Shown: positions 10,161-18,594, counted from the first letter of the stretch. The stretch is 64,000 nt of DNA from Streptomyces sp. BK208 (GCF_004364245.1 NZ_SOAV01000002.1:434001-498000), one strand, 5' to 3'. Notes: generated by a model from the sequence alone, not told the origin. Translations and numbers: made by a program.

Positions 10161-11054
10161 TTACGCGGCGACCGGGGTGTAGTGCGAGGCGTCCCCCTCG
10201 ATCGACCAGCTCTCCTTGCCCTCGATGCCCACCGGCACGGGACCTGCCAGCGTCACCCGGTGCAGCCGGCGCGGCAGGTCGTCGTAGTTGTCGACGGCGT
10301 AGTGCTGGGTGATGCGGTTGTCGAACAGCACCAGCTGGTTCTCCGACCAGCGGTGGCGCAGCACGTTCTCCGGGCGGGTGACGTAGGACTGGAGCAGGTC
10401 GAGCAGCTTGCGCGACTCGCCCGCCGACAGGCCCACGATCCGCTGCGCGAACCCGCCGATGAACAGGCCCCGCTCGCCGGTCAGCGGGTGGACGCGCACC
10501 ACGGGGTGCGCCGTGCGGTACGCGATCGAGGTGAACCGGGACCGGTGCGCGGCCTTCTCCGCGTCGATGTCCTCGTCGGCCACCGCGTAGTCGTAGTCGT
10601 TGGTGTGCTCAGCCCACAGGTTGTCGGCCAGCAGCCGCAGCGGCTGGGGCAGGTCGCGGTAGGCGCCCGCCGAGGACGCGATCAGGGTCTCGCCGCCGTA
10701 CGGCGGGACCGTCAGGCTGCGCAGCGAGGTGGCCTGCGGCGGGTTGAGGACGAACGTGACGTCGGTGTGCCAGTGGTTGGCACGGCCCCGCTCGCTGTCC
10801 ACCGGCAGCACGTTCGGGGCGCCGTCGACCGCGCCCACGGTGGGGTGGGCGGTGGTGAGTTCCCCGAAGCCGCGCACGAAGGCCTGCTGGCCCTCGTCGT
10901 CGAGGTCCACGTCGTCGAAGACCAGCGCCTTGTGCTCGGCCAGGGCGGCTCCCAGCGCGGTGACGGTCGCCTCGTCCAGGGGCCGGGAGATGTCGACACC
11001 GGACACCTTCGCACCGATACGGGAAGTGATCCTGGTGATCCGCAGATCGCTCAT
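10161..11054 (-). CDS. TauD-like alpha-ketoglutarate-dependent sulfonate dioxygenase
   Basis: A 297-residue Fe(II)/2-oxoglutarate dioxygenase of the TauD/TfdA family, which hydroxylates taurine or alkyl sulfonates/sulfates to release sulfite or sulfate. The iron site HxD is at H96-D98 (NHWHTDVTF), and the distal His and 2-oxoglutarate Arg lie in RRLHRVTL near the C-terminus. ATG 11054 has AGAGGAA 5 nt upstream. The gene is last of five co-directional genes and starts 13 bp after the monooxygenase stop, so it belongs to the sulfonate operon. Exact substrate cannot be told from sequence. Confidence 0.88.
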   Translation of the reverse strand: MSDLRITRITSRIGAKVSGVDISRPLDEATVTALGAALAEHKALVFDDVDLDDEGQQAFVRGFGELTTAHPTVGAVDGAPNVLPVDSERGRANHWHTDVTFVLNPPQATSLRSLTVPPYGGETLIASSAGAYRDLPQPLRLLADNLWAEHTNDYDYAVADEDIDAEKAAHRSRFTSIAYRTAHPVVRVHPLTGERGLFIGGFAQRIVGLSAGESRKLLDLLQSYVTRPENVLRHRWSENQLVLFDNRITQHYAVDNYDDLPRRLHRVTLAGPVPVGIEGKESWSIEGDASHYTPVAA

Positions 11055-11067
11055 GCCGGTTCCTCTC

Positions 11068-12453
11068 TCAGATACGGGTGAGTGCGGCCGTCGCCCCGGC
11101 GGGGACCGGGACCGGGTCCGGTTCCGGGGCGTCGGTGACGTACTGGTTGCGGGGCCGGGGCAGGCCGTAGCGCTCGCGCAGGGTCTGCCGGGGCCCGTAC
11201 GCGGTGCGCAGCAGACCGCGCTCGCGCAGGATCGGGACGACGTGGTCCACGAAGGTCTCCAGGCCCGAGGGCAGGACCGGCGGCATGATGTTGAAGCCGT
11301 CGGCCGCACCCCGCGTGAACCACGTCTCGATCTGGTCGGCCACCTGCTCCGGTGTCCCGGTGAAGGTCAGGTGGCCGCGTCCGCCGCCGAGCCGCCCGAT
11401 CAGCTGCCGCACGGTCAGGCTCTCGCGCCGGGCCAGCTCCACGATCAGCGTGTAGCGGCTCTTGGCGCCCTCGATGGCGCTCTCGGGCGGCAGGTCGTCC
11501 GGCAGCGGCCCGTCCAGGTCCAGGGTGCCGGGCTCCAGCCGCAGCAGGTCCTCCAGGCGCCGCACGCCGTGCGTGTGCACGATGTGGTCCTCCAGGACCT
11601 GTTCCGCGGCGCGCGCCTCCGCCTCGGTGGACCCGATCACCGGGACGATGCCCGGCAGTACCTTGAGGTGCTCCGGATCCCGCCCCGCGAGCCGGGTGCG
11701 GCTCTTGATGTCGGCGTAGAAGGAGCGCGCGTCCTCGATGGTCTGCTGCGCGGTGAACACCGCCTCCGCGTACCGGGCAGCGAACACCTTGCCGTCCGTC
11801 GAGGACCCGGCCTGCACCAGCAGCGGGTAGCCCTGCGGAGTGCGGGGCACGTTGAGCGCGCCCTCGACGCTGAAGTACGTCCCCTTGTGCCGCGGCGGAT
11901 GGATGCGGGCGTCGTCGCCCCACACGCCGGCCGCCTTGTCGGCGAGGATCGCGTCGTCCTCCCAGCTGTCCCACAGCTTCAGTGCCACGTCCACGAACTC
12001 GGCGGCGCGTGCGTAGCGTTCGGCGTGCGCGGGCTCGGCGTCGAGACCGAAGTTGCGGGCCGCCTCGGCCCCCGCCGTGGTGACGATGTTCCAGCCCGCC
12101 CGGCCGCCGCTGAGGATGTCCAGCGAGGCGAACTTGCGGGCCAGGTTGTAGGGCGAGTTGTAGGACGTGGACGCCGTCGCGATCAGGCCGATGTGCTCGG
12201 TCGCCGTGGCCAGCGCGGTGAGCAGGGTGAGCGGTTCCAGCGCGCCGGCCGGCCGCTGCGCCAGGTTGCTCCACAACTGCGGGCCGTCGGCCAGGAACAG
12301 CGAGTCGAACGTGCCCCGCTCGGCGGTCCGGGCCAGGTTCACGTAGTGCGCGAGACTCACGTGCGCGTACGGGTCGCTCTCCGGCAGCCGCCACGACGCC
12401 TCGTGGTGGCCGGTGTTCATCAAGAACGCGTTCAGGTGCAGCCGGCGGGTCAT
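11068..12453 (-). CDS. LLM-class flavin-dependent monooxygenase (NtaA/DszA type)
   Basis: A 461-residue luciferase-like monooxygenase using FMNH2 and oxygen. The length and motifs (LNAFLMNTGHH at the N-terminus, TASTSYNSPYNLAR, GRAGWNIVTT, YFSVEG, PQGYPLLVQAGSS) fit the NtaA/SnaA/DszA branch, acting on sulfonates, sulfones or related compounds. The start ATG shares one base with the ATPase stop (TGATG), indicating translational coupling. With the transporter and TauD-like enzyme it should form a sulfur-scavenging pathway from organosulfur compounds. A flavin reductase is not encoded nearby. Confidence 0.88.
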   Translation of the reverse strand: MTRRLHLNAFLMNTGHHEASWRLPESDPYAHVSLAHYVNLARTAERGTFDSLFLADGPQLWSNLAQRPAGALEPLTLLTALATATEHIGLIATASTSYNSPYNLARKFASLDILSGGRAGWNIVTTAGAEAARNFGLDAEPAHAERYARAAEFVDVALKLWDSWEDDAILADKAAGVWGDDARIHPPRHKGTYFSVEGALNVPRTPQGYPLLVQAGSSTDGKVFAARYAEAVFTAQQTIEDARSFYADIKSRTRLAGRDPEHLKVLPGIVPVIGSTEAEARAAEQVLEDHIVHTHGVRRLEDLLRLEPGTLDLDGPLPDDLPPESAIEGAKSRYTLIVELARRESLTVRQLIGRLGGGRGHLTFTGTPEQVADQIETWFTRGAADGFNIMPPVLPSGLETFVDHVVPILRERGLLRTAYGPRQTLRERYGLPRPRNQYVTDAPEPDPVPVPAGATAALTRI

Positions 12454-13184
12454 CAGTGGTCCTCCGTCACGCCGAGGGCGGCCAGCAGCCGCTCCCGGTA
12501 CTCGCCCAGCAGCGGCTCCCGGTAGGAGCGCGGATGAGGTCGGTCGATGGTCAGGTCGAGGCCGATACGGCCGTTGTCCAGCACCAGCACCCGGTCGGCG
12601 AGCACGATCGCCTCGTCGACGTCGTGGGTGACCAGCAGCACCGTGGGGCGGTGGCGCTCCCACAGCTCCCGCAGCAGGTGGTGCATCCGGATCCGGGTCA
12701 GCGCGTCCAGCGCGCCGAACGGCTCGTCGGCGAGCAGCAGTTGCGGCTCCCGTACCAGGGCCCGGGCCAGCGCCGCCCGCTGCGCCTCACCGCCGGACAG
12801 CTCGCCGGGCCAGGCGCGTTCGCGGCCCGCGAGCCCCACCTCGGCCAGGGCGGCCCGGCCGCGCTCGGCGGCCTCCTTGCCCTCCGTGCCGAGCAGCACG
12901 TTGTCCAGCACCCGGGACCAGGGCAGCAGCCGGGAGTCCTGGAAGACCACCGACACCCGCTCGGGCGCGGACAGCCGTCCCTCGCCCTCGACACCGTGGT
13001 CGAGGCCGGCCACGGCCCGCAGCAGCGTGCTCTTGCCGGAGCCGCTGTGCCCGAGGAGCGCCGTGAACTGGCCCGCGGGCAGTTCCAGATCGATGCCGTC
13101 GAGCACCGTACGGCCCTTGAACGACCTGGTCAGTCCGTGCAGCCGGACGGCCGGACGGCTCAGTTGCTCAGTGTGCGTCGCCAC
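12453..13184 (-). CDS. ssuB: Sulfonate/nitrate/taurine ABC transporter ATPase
   Basis: A 243-residue ABC ATPase of the SsuB/TauB type that powers import with the preceding permease. Walker A GHSGSGKST, Q-loop VVFQDSRLLPW, signature LSGGEAQR, Walker B LLLADEP and switch His in LLVTHD are all present. GTG 13184 has GGAGGG 7 nt upstream; the start overlaps the permease end by 25 bp. Its stop overlaps the monooxygenase start. The symbol is by family resemblance. Confidence 0.9.
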   Translation of the reverse strand: MATHTEQLSRPAVRLHGLTRSFKGRTVLDGIDLELPAGQFTALLGHSGSGKSTLLRAVAGLDHGVEGEGRLSAPERVSVVFQDSRLLPWSRVLDNVLLGTEGKEAAERGRAALAEVGLAGRERAWPGELSGGEAQRAALARALVREPQLLLADEPFGALDALTRIRMHHLLRELWERHRPTVLLVTHDVDEAIVLADRVLVLDNGRIGLDLTIDRPHPRSYREPLLGEYRERLLAALGVTEDH

Positions 13185-14002
13185 GACAGCACCCTCCGCT
13201 CGATCAGACGGACCACGCTGTCGGAGACCAGACCGAAGACGCCGTAGATCAGCAGGCCGACGAGGATCACGTCCGTCTGGCCGTAGTTCTGGGCCTGGAA
13301 CATCATGTAGCCGAGACCGCTGGTGGCGTTGATCTGCTCCAGCACCACCAGACCCAGCCAGGAGCCGGTCACGCTGAGCCGGAGTCCCACGAAGAAGCCG
13401 GGCAGCGAGCCGGGCACGACCACCCGGCGGATGAACCGCAGCCGGGACAGCCCCTGCACCTCGGCCAGTTCGACGTAGCGGCTGTCGATGCCGGACAGCG
13501 CGGCATGGGTGTTCAGGTACATCGGGATGTACACGACGATCGCGATGATGGCGATCTTGAAGGTCTCCCCGATGCCCAGCCACAGGATGAACAGCGGGAT
13601 CAGACCCAGGGTCGGTATCGCCCGGTTGAGCTGCACCGTTCCGTCGATCAGCGCCTCGCCGACGCGGCTGAGGCCCGAGGCCAGCGCCAGCACCACCCCG
13701 GCGCCGAGCCCGATGGCGAACCCGATCGCCGCCCGGCGCAGCGAGGTGACGACGTCGGTGGCGAGCGTCCCGTCCGACCACAGCCGCCAGGCGGTCTCGG
13801 CCACCGTCCAGGGCGCCGGTATCGCGCCGGGATCCAGGGTGCCGGCGGCGGACGCGGTGGTCCACAGCACGACGACCAGCAGCGGCCCGGTGAGCCGGGC
13901 GGCCGGCCACCGCTTCCCCGGGGACAGCCGCCGGCGCCTGCGCACCTGGGGGCCGTCCTGCTCCACGGTGACCGCGCTCTGGGCGGCCGTCAGGGTCGTC
14001 AC
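13160..14002 (-). CDS. ssuC: Sulfonate-type ABC transporter permease
   Basis: A 280-residue inner-membrane permease of the SsuC/TauC family, with about six membrane segments after a basic N-terminus. The coupling-loop region (ELAEVQGLSRLRFIRRVVVPG, contacting the ATPase) is the usual EAA loop. GTG 14002 has GGAGG 8 nt upstream; GTG 14011, three codons earlier, makes a GTGA overlap with the binding-protein stop and is an equally possible start. It is the second gene in the sulfonate operon. Confidence 0.9.
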   Translation of the reverse strand: MTTLTAAQSAVTVEQDGPQVRRRRRLSPGKRWPAARLTGPLLVVVLWTTASAAGTLDPGAIPAPWTVAETAWRLWSDGTLATDVVTSLRRAAIGFAIGLGAGVVLALASGLSRVGEALIDGTVQLNRAIPTLGLIPLFILWLGIGETFKIAIIAIVVYIPMYLNTHAALSGIDSRYVELAEVQGLSRLRFIRRVVVPGSLPGFFVGLRLSVTGSWLGLVVLEQINATSGLGYMMFQAQNYGQTDVILVGLLIYGVFGLVSDSVVRLIERRVLSWRRTLSN

Positions 14003-14007
14003 GGCGC

Positions 14008-15072
14008 TCACCTCCGGTACTCCGCCGTCACGGCGCGCGCCGCGATGGCCTCGAAGCGACGGTCGAAGAGCTGCTTCACGTCGAACTTCTTCACGAAGCC
14101 GCCCTCCGCCAGCAGGTCGGCCGTCTCCTGCTCCCACGCGATCGCCTCGTCCCAGCTCGGCGGGAACAGCGGTTTGTTGGCCAGCTCGGTGACGGCCTCG
14201 GCCTGCGCGAGGGTCAGGTTCTGCGTCTTGACGTAGAACTCCCGGTTCCATGCGTCCGGGTGCTCCCACGTCCACACCAGGCCCTTGGCCCACTGCGGGA
14301 TGTAGGCGGCGACGGCGGCCGCCTTCGCGCGGTCGTTCAGGACGGACTGCGGCGCCCACAGCAGGCTGAGCAGGTCCACCACGTCGGTCGCGATGGTGCG
14401 CGCGCCCTTGGAGCCGTACTGCTTCAGATAGGCGGGCGCCTGGCTGTTGCCGAGCGGGGCGACGTCCACCTGGCCGGACTGGAGCGCGGTCAGGAACTGG
14501 TTGCTGGTCAGCGGCACCAGGTCCACGTCGTCGTAGGCGAGCCCCGCCTCCTTGAGCGCCCGCAGCAGCACCACGCCCTGCGCCTGGCCCTGCGAGAAGG
14601 CCAGCTTCTTGCCCTCGAAATCCTTGATGCCGCGGATGTCGCTGCCGGGTTTCGTCGCGAACAGGTAGTTGGGCCTGCGGGTGACGTTGATCGCGACGAT
14701 CTTCGCGTCGAAACCCTGGTAGTACGCCTGGATCGGCGGAATACCCGCGTTGTTGGCGAGGTCCAGGGACTTCGCCCGGAACGCGTTGATGACATCGGGT
14801 CCCGCACCTATGTTCAGCCAGTCCGACACCGTGAAGGGAACCTTCAGCCGGGCCAGTTCGAACTGGAGCTGCTGGGTGTCCTGATAGGAGGCGATCTTCA
14901 GGCTGGTGCCCTCGGGCACCTTGGTGGCCAGCGGAGCGGTGGCGGCCCCCTTCGTCTCGGCGGCTGCACTGCCGTTCGCGCAGCCGCTGAGCCCGGCGAC
15001 GGCGGCCGAGGCGCCGACGACCGAGGTGAGGAACAAGCGGCGGTCAATGCCTGTGACAGGCGGTGCGGACAT
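14008..15072 (-). CDS. ssuA: Sulfonate ABC transporter substrate-binding lipoprotein
   Basis: A 354-residue extracytoplasmic solute-binding protein. The signal peptide carries a twin-arginine-like DRRLFLTS followed by a lipobox LSGC with Cys31, so it is probably Tat-exported and lipid-anchored. The mature part resembles SsuA/NMT1-like proteins (ANNAGIPPIQAYYQG, KDFEGKKLAFSQGQ, VDVAPLGNSQAPAYL). ATG 15072 has GGGAG 7 nt upstream. It is the first structural gene of the operon, with a 180-nt leader that contains a candidate cysteine-rich regulatory peptide. Confidence 0.9.
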   Translation of the reverse strand: MSAPPVTGIDRRLFLTSVVGASAAVAGLSGCANGSAAAETKGAATAPLATKVPEGTSLKIASYQDTQQLQFELARLKVPFTVSDWLNIGAGPDVINAFRAKSLDLANNAGIPPIQAYYQGFDAKIVAINVTRRPNYLFATKPGSDIRGIKDFEGKKLAFSQGQAQGVVLLRALKEAGLAYDDVDLVPLTSNQFLTALQSGQVDVAPLGNSQAPAYLKQYGSKGARTIATDVVDLLSLLWAPQSVLNDRAKAAAVAAYIPQWAKGLVWTWEHPDAWNREFYVKTQNLTLAQAEAVTELANKPLFPPSWDEAIAWEQETADLLAEGGFVKKFDVKQLFDRRFEAIAARAVTAEYRR

Positions 15073-15253
15073 GGGAGAACTCCCTGAATTCATACGGGCG
15101 GCACGCGCCGGAACACGGCGCGAGGGCAGCCGGGAAGGCATCACGGGGTGGAACGGGCGAAGTGGAGTGGGGCATGCGGAATTCCGGCCCGGGGAAGTGC
15201 GGGAGAAAGGGGAATTCACGCAGCGGGATACGCGCTCCGGGCGCGCCGGGGCG

Positions 15254-15280
15254 TCAGCAACAGAAGGTGCGACAGCTCAT
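15254..15280 (-). CDS. Candidate cysteine-rich leader peptide of the sulfonate operon
   Basis: ATG AGC TGT CGC ACC TTC TGT TGC TGA encodes MSCRTFCC: three of eight residues are Cys, including the last two. It lies 181 nt upstream of the binding-protein ATG on the same strand. A -35-like TTGACA and weak -10 place a possible transcription start at or just before the ATG, so it may be leaderless. Cys-rich leader peptides before sulfur genes are known in actinobacteria; ribosome stalling when Cys is scarce is the inferred mechanism. The frame is too short for statistics. Confidence 0.5.
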   Translation of the reverse strand: MSCRTFCC

Positions 15281-15287
15281 GAGGTGA

Positions 15288-15317
15288 ATGCTTCCGGTCG
15301 ACGGTGATCCGTGTCAA
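15288..15317 (-). promoter_or_regulatory. Candidate promoter of the sulfonate operon
   Basis: Read leftward, TTGACA (15317-15312) is followed after 18 bp by AAGCAT (15293-15288), 7 nt before the leader-peptide ATG. The -35 is a perfect match; the -10 is weak. Confidence 0.5.
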
Positions 15318-15334
15318 CATTCCGAGGCGCTGAA

Positions 15335-16531
15335 TTAATTAGCCTCAGGTGAAGCGCCCAACGGGTCCCGGTACAGCACGTCCAGGACGACCGAGCCACC
15401 GGCGACGGCCAGCACGGAATCGGGGAAACTCGTCGGGAAGACGTGCGCCGCGCGTTCCGTGCCGACCGCCTCCCGCAGCGCGGCCAGGCAGTCCGTACGG
15501 TGCATGGCGCCGATCTCGGTGACCACCACCGTCTCCGGGTTGAGCACGTCCGCCAGCAGCCCCGCCGCCCGCCCGGTCGCCCGGGACCGCTCCAGCAGCA
15601 GCGCGGCGGCCACCGGGTCACCGGCGTCCGCGGCGGCGAGCACGTGCCGTGGATTGTGCCCGTCCGTGACCCCGGCCGCGCGGGCCCGGCGGCACAGGGT
15701 CCGCTCGCTCAACTCCGCCTGGAGGCAGCCGGTCCGCCCGCAGGCGCACGGCTCGCTGCCGCCCGGCACCGGCAGGTGGGCGATCGCGCCCGCCTGCGAA
15801 CGCGGCCCGTGGTGCACCTCGTCGTGCGTGGCGAAGGCCGCGTCGACCACGTTGCCGGCGAACAGGTGCAGCACGCTCCCGCTGCCCCGCGCCCGCCCGA
15901 ACAGCCGCTCCCCGTTGACCAGCGCCCGTGCGTGACCGTCGACGTGAACGGGCAGCCCGGTGTGCGCCTCGAGCACCTCCCGCACCGGCACGTCCCGCCA
16001 GTCCAGCAGTCCGTGCTCGACGACCACGCCGGAGTCCCGGTCGACCCAGCCGCCGGCCGCGACGCCCACCCCGAGCGGCCGGGCGTCGCGCCGCTCGGCG
16101 AGCATCCCGGCCAGCGCCTTCGCCGCGCGGGGCAGCACCCACCGGGGATCGGTGTGCTCGTGCCGCAACTCCCGCTGCCGCACCACCCGGCCGCGCAGAT
16201 CGAGCAGCGCCACGGTGGTGTAGGGGACGGCCACGTGCAGCCCGCCGACCACGAACCGCGAGTCGTCGAGGTCCAGGGGCACGTGCGGGCGGCCCACCCC
16301 CTTCGGCCGGGGCGGCTCGGCCTCGCGCACCAGCCCGAGCCGGGTGAAGCGGGCGCAGTAGTCCGTCACCGACGCCGGGGACAGCCCGGTCAGCCGGGCG
16401 ATGGTGCTGCGCGCCACGGGCCCGTGCTCCAGCACGGAGCGCAGGACGACGCCGGCGGTGGCCCGCCGCCGGTCGCGGTCGGCGCCGCGTGGAACGGGGG
16501 AAGGGGTCAGGGTTGCCGTGGTACGGGGCAT
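15335..16531 (-). CDS. ROK-family transcriptional regulator
   Basis: A 398-residue protein with an N-terminal winged helix (GPVARSTIARLTGLSPASVTDY, about residues 38-60) and a sugar-kinase-like ROK domain. The ROK zinc cluster CACGRTGC is followed by LQAELS; a glycine-rich phosphate loop segment (GVGVAAGGWVD) is present. ROK repressors usually respond to sugars or their phosphates. GGAGGAG lies 10 nt upstream of ATG 16531. It is co-directional with the sulfonate operon and ends 55 bp before the leader ORF, so it could regulate that operon, but nothing in the sequence proves it. Confidence 0.88.
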   Translation of the reverse strand: MPRTTATLTPSPVPRGADRDRRRATAGVVLRSVLEHGPVARSTIARLTGLSPASVTDYCARFTRLGLVREAEPPRPKGVGRPHVPLDLDDSRFVVGGLHVAVPYTTVALLDLRGRVVRQRELRHEHTDPRWVLPRAAKALAGMLAERRDARPLGVGVAAGGWVDRDSGVVVEHGLLDWRDVPVREVLEAHTGLPVHVDGHARALVNGERLFGRARGSGSVLHLFAGNVVDAAFATHDEVHHGPRSQAGAIAHLPVPGGSEPCACGRTGCLQAELSERTLCRRARAAGVTDGHNPRHVLAAADAGDPVAAALLLERSRATGRAAGLLADVLNPETVVVTEIGAMHRTDCLAALREAVGTERAAHVFPTSFPDSVLAVAGGSVVLDVLYRDPLGASPEAN

Positions 16532-16842
16532 GGGGATGGGTCTCCTCCGGAACGGGTCCGACACTGCGCCGTCTGAACGGGTCGAGGCGCGCGGGGCCCA
16601 CCCCGCCTGCCTCACGGTTCTGTTGACTCGTGGGCCGGGGGCATCCGGTGTCGTGGTGCCCCGTCAGCTCACGCGAGGACGGCGACAGGTGGCAGTGCCC
16701 TGGCGTCGCAGGTCGACATAGCGACGCGACGTGAAGTTCCGGGCCTGGGCAACCATGTGTTCGAAGCTAGCGCAACGGCCCCGCCCTGCCCAGGAGGCGA
16801 CCGACGGGCGAGACGGAGGGCGCCGACGGATGAGACGGAAGA

Positions 16843-16871
16843 GCCCCCGCGAGTCACGTCCTCGCGGGGGC
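16843..16871. terminator. Intrinsic-type hairpin
   Basis: GCCCCCGCGAG and CTCGCGGGGGC form a perfect 11-bp stem with a 7-nt loop. It lies 311 bp upstream of the ROK start, with no recognised gene ending on either side. Confidence 0.75.
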
Positions 16872-16991
16872 CTTCCTCATTCCGCCCGCCTGGTGAAGGG
16901 TGAGAAGACGATCACGAGGCGGGGCGACCGGGGGCCGCTGCGCACGGCGCGGGCAACGGATCGCCGGCACGAACCGGGATCCCGTCCGCCT

Positions 16992-17029
16992 TATTGCACA
17001 GCACTTGCAAGTGCACGTTATCAGCAATA
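16992..17029. promoter_or_regulatory. Orphan palindromic operator-like site
   Basis: A perfect 14-bp palindrome GCACTTGCAAGTGC (17001-17014) is flanked by inverted TATTGC (16992) and GCAATA (17024). The stretch is clearly AT-richer than its neighbours and lies between two terminator-like hairpins with no annotated gene start within 450 bp. It looks like a repressor site controlling an unannotated short transcript. Confidence 0.5.
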
Positions 17030-17067
17030 GGTCCGGAAGGGTGGACGGGCGTGCCGACGGACGGCGA

Positions 17068-17100
17068 AGGGCCCCCGCACGGGACTCGTGCGGGGGCCCT
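17068..17100. terminator. Strong intrinsic-type hairpin
   Basis: AGGGCCCCCGCACG and CGTGCGGGGGCCCT form a perfect 14-bp stem with a 5-nt loop. It could end a rightward transcript from the palindrome region or the leftward permease transcript. Confidence 0.8.
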
Positions 17101-17124
17101 CCGGAGAGAACCGGCGGCGCCGGG

Positions 17125-17212
17125 CTAGGGGGTCGTTTGGATCTTGCCGCGGTCGCCTGGTCTGGCGGGGACCGCCGGCCGGAGCCGGCCTGATCCAAAC
17201 GGCACCCCCTAG
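17125..17212. repeat. 88-bp branched inverted repeat abutting the permease stop codon
   Basis: Outer arms CTAGGGGGTCGTTTGGATC (17125-17143) and its inverse at 17192-17212 (two extra bases) both end in CTAG and enclose two further hairpins: CGGTC/GACCG (17150/17170) and GCCGG/CCGGC (17174/17185). The permease TAG stop is part of the right arm. The whole can fold as a three-way junction. It resembles a mobile palindromic repeat or a structured 3' end. Confidence 0.65.
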
Positions 17213-18594
17213 CCGCGGGCCGCGGTCCGCCGCTGGCGGGCGTAGCCGACGGCGGCCAGGAACAGCGTCATCCCGCCCGTCGAGTACAGCTGCACCCGCG
17301 TGTCCGGCTCGCGGGCCATCAGCACGAACACCGCGGCCATGCCCGCCAGCGCCACCCAGGTCAGCCACGGGAAGCCCCACATGCGCACGACCAGCTTCTC
17401 GGGCGCCTCCCGCTCCAGACGGCGCCGCAGCCGCAGCTGCGAGGCGGCGATGAAGATCCAGACGACCAGGATGACCGCGCCGATCATGTTCAGCAGCCAG
17501 GAGAAGACGTCGTCCGGCCGCCAGTAGCTGAGCAGCACGCAGCCGAAGCCGAAGAGGGACGAGACCAGCACCGCGATCCGCGGCACCCCGCCCGAGACCC
17601 GGCCCAGTGCCTTCGGGCCCTGCCCGCGCTCCACCAGCGAGTAGCCGATGCGGGAGGCGCCGTAGATGTTGGCGTTCATCGCGCTCAGCAGCGCGACCAG
17701 GACCACGACGTTCATGAGCTGGCCCGCGCCGGGGATGCCCAGCTCGTCGAGGGCGGCCACGTACGGGCCCTTCTCGACGACCTCGGGGGAGTCCCACGGG
17801 ACCAGGGTCACGATGACCGCCATCGAGCCGATGTAGAACAGCGCGATGCGCCACATCGCCGTCCGGACGGCGCTCGCCACGCCCTGGACCGGGTTCTCCG
17901 ACTCGGCCGCCGCGATGGTCACCGTCTCCAGGCCGCCGTAGGCGAACACCGAGGCGAGCAGGCCGATGATCAGGCCGTTGCCGCCGTGGGGCAGGAAGTC
18001 GCCCAGATGGGAGGTGCCGGGGGAGTCGGTGCCCGGGAGGACGCCGCAGATCGCCAGCACGCCCAGCACCAGGAACAGCGAGATCGCGCCGACCTTGAGG
18101 GTGGCGAACCAGAACTCGAACTCGCCGAAGTTCTTCACGGCGGCCAGGTTCGTGCCGCAGAACACCACCATGAACAGCGCCACCCACGCCCACTCGGGCG
18201 TGCCCGGCAGCCATCCGTGCACGATCTGCGCGGCGCCGATGCCCTCCAGGCCGACGGCCGTGCACAGCAGCACCCAGAACGCCCAGCCGGCGGTGAAACC
18301 GGCCCACGGCCCGATCGCCCGCTCGGCGTGCGAGGAGAAGGAGCCGGACGACGGATACGCGGCGGACATCTCGCCCAGCATCCGCATCACCAGCATCACG
18401 AGGAGACCGGAGAGGGTGTAGGCGACGACGATCGAGGGCCCGGCGGCGGCGATGCCGGCCCCGGAGCCGACGAACAGGCCCGCGCCGATCACGCCGCCGA
18501 GGGCGATCATCGACAGGTGGCGCTGCTTGAGGCCGTGGGAGAGGGAGGCGTCCACCGGCTGCGGGGGCGCCTCGGTGGGGGTGCTGTTGGACAT
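17209..18594 (-). CDS. APC-family amino acid permease
   Basis: A 461-residue membrane transporter of the amino acid-polyamine-organocation superfamily, with about 12 helices. The first helix motif GGVIGAGLFVGSG, the segment RMLGEMSAAYPSSGSFSSHA and the late MWGFPWLTW segment match the GABA/aromatic/Asn permease branch. It should import an amino acid with protons. ATG 18594 has a modest GACGAG upstream. The stop codon lies inside the branched inverted repeat. It is 42-45% similar by eye to the permease at 19613-21061, an impression and not an alignment score. Confidence 0.9.
   Translation of the reverse strand: MSNSTPTEAPPQPVDASLSHGLKQRHLSMIALGGVIGAGLFVGSGAGIAAAGPSIVVAYTLSGLLVMLVMRMLGEMSAAYPSSGSFSSHAERAIGPWAGFTAGWAFWVLLCTAVGLEGIGAAQIVHGWLPGTPEWAWVALFMVVFCGTNLAAVKNFGEFEFWFATLKVGAISLFLVLGVLAICGVLPGTDSPGTSHLGDFLPHGGNGLIIGLLASVFAYGGLETVTIAAAESENPVQGVASAVRTAMWRIALFYIGSMAVIVTLVPWDSPEVVEKGPYVAALDELGIPGAGQLMNVVVLVALLSAMNANIYGASRIGYSLVERGQGPKALGRVSGGVPRIAVLVSSLFGFGCVLLSYWRPDDVFSWLLNMIGAVILVVWIFIAASQLRLRRRLEREAPEKLVVRMWGFPWLTWVALAGMAAVFVLMAREPDTRVQLYSTGGMTLFLAAVGYARQRRTAARG

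Noticed and set aside
15073..15253. SAM or other riboswitch in the sulfonate operon leader
   Set aside because: I could not find a conserved core or kink-turn pattern; the leader ORF explains the region better. A covariance search would decide.
16858..16974. 38-codon leftward frame between the orphan palindrome and the terminator
   Set aside because: No ribosome-binding site and an Arg/Pro-rich composition typical of non-coding GC-rich DNA; kept only as part of the small-RNA hypothesis.
17150..17190. tRNA-like element within the branched repeat
   Set aside because: No anticodon-arm geometry, T-loop GTTCRA or acceptor end; only the multi-stem outline resembles a tRNA.
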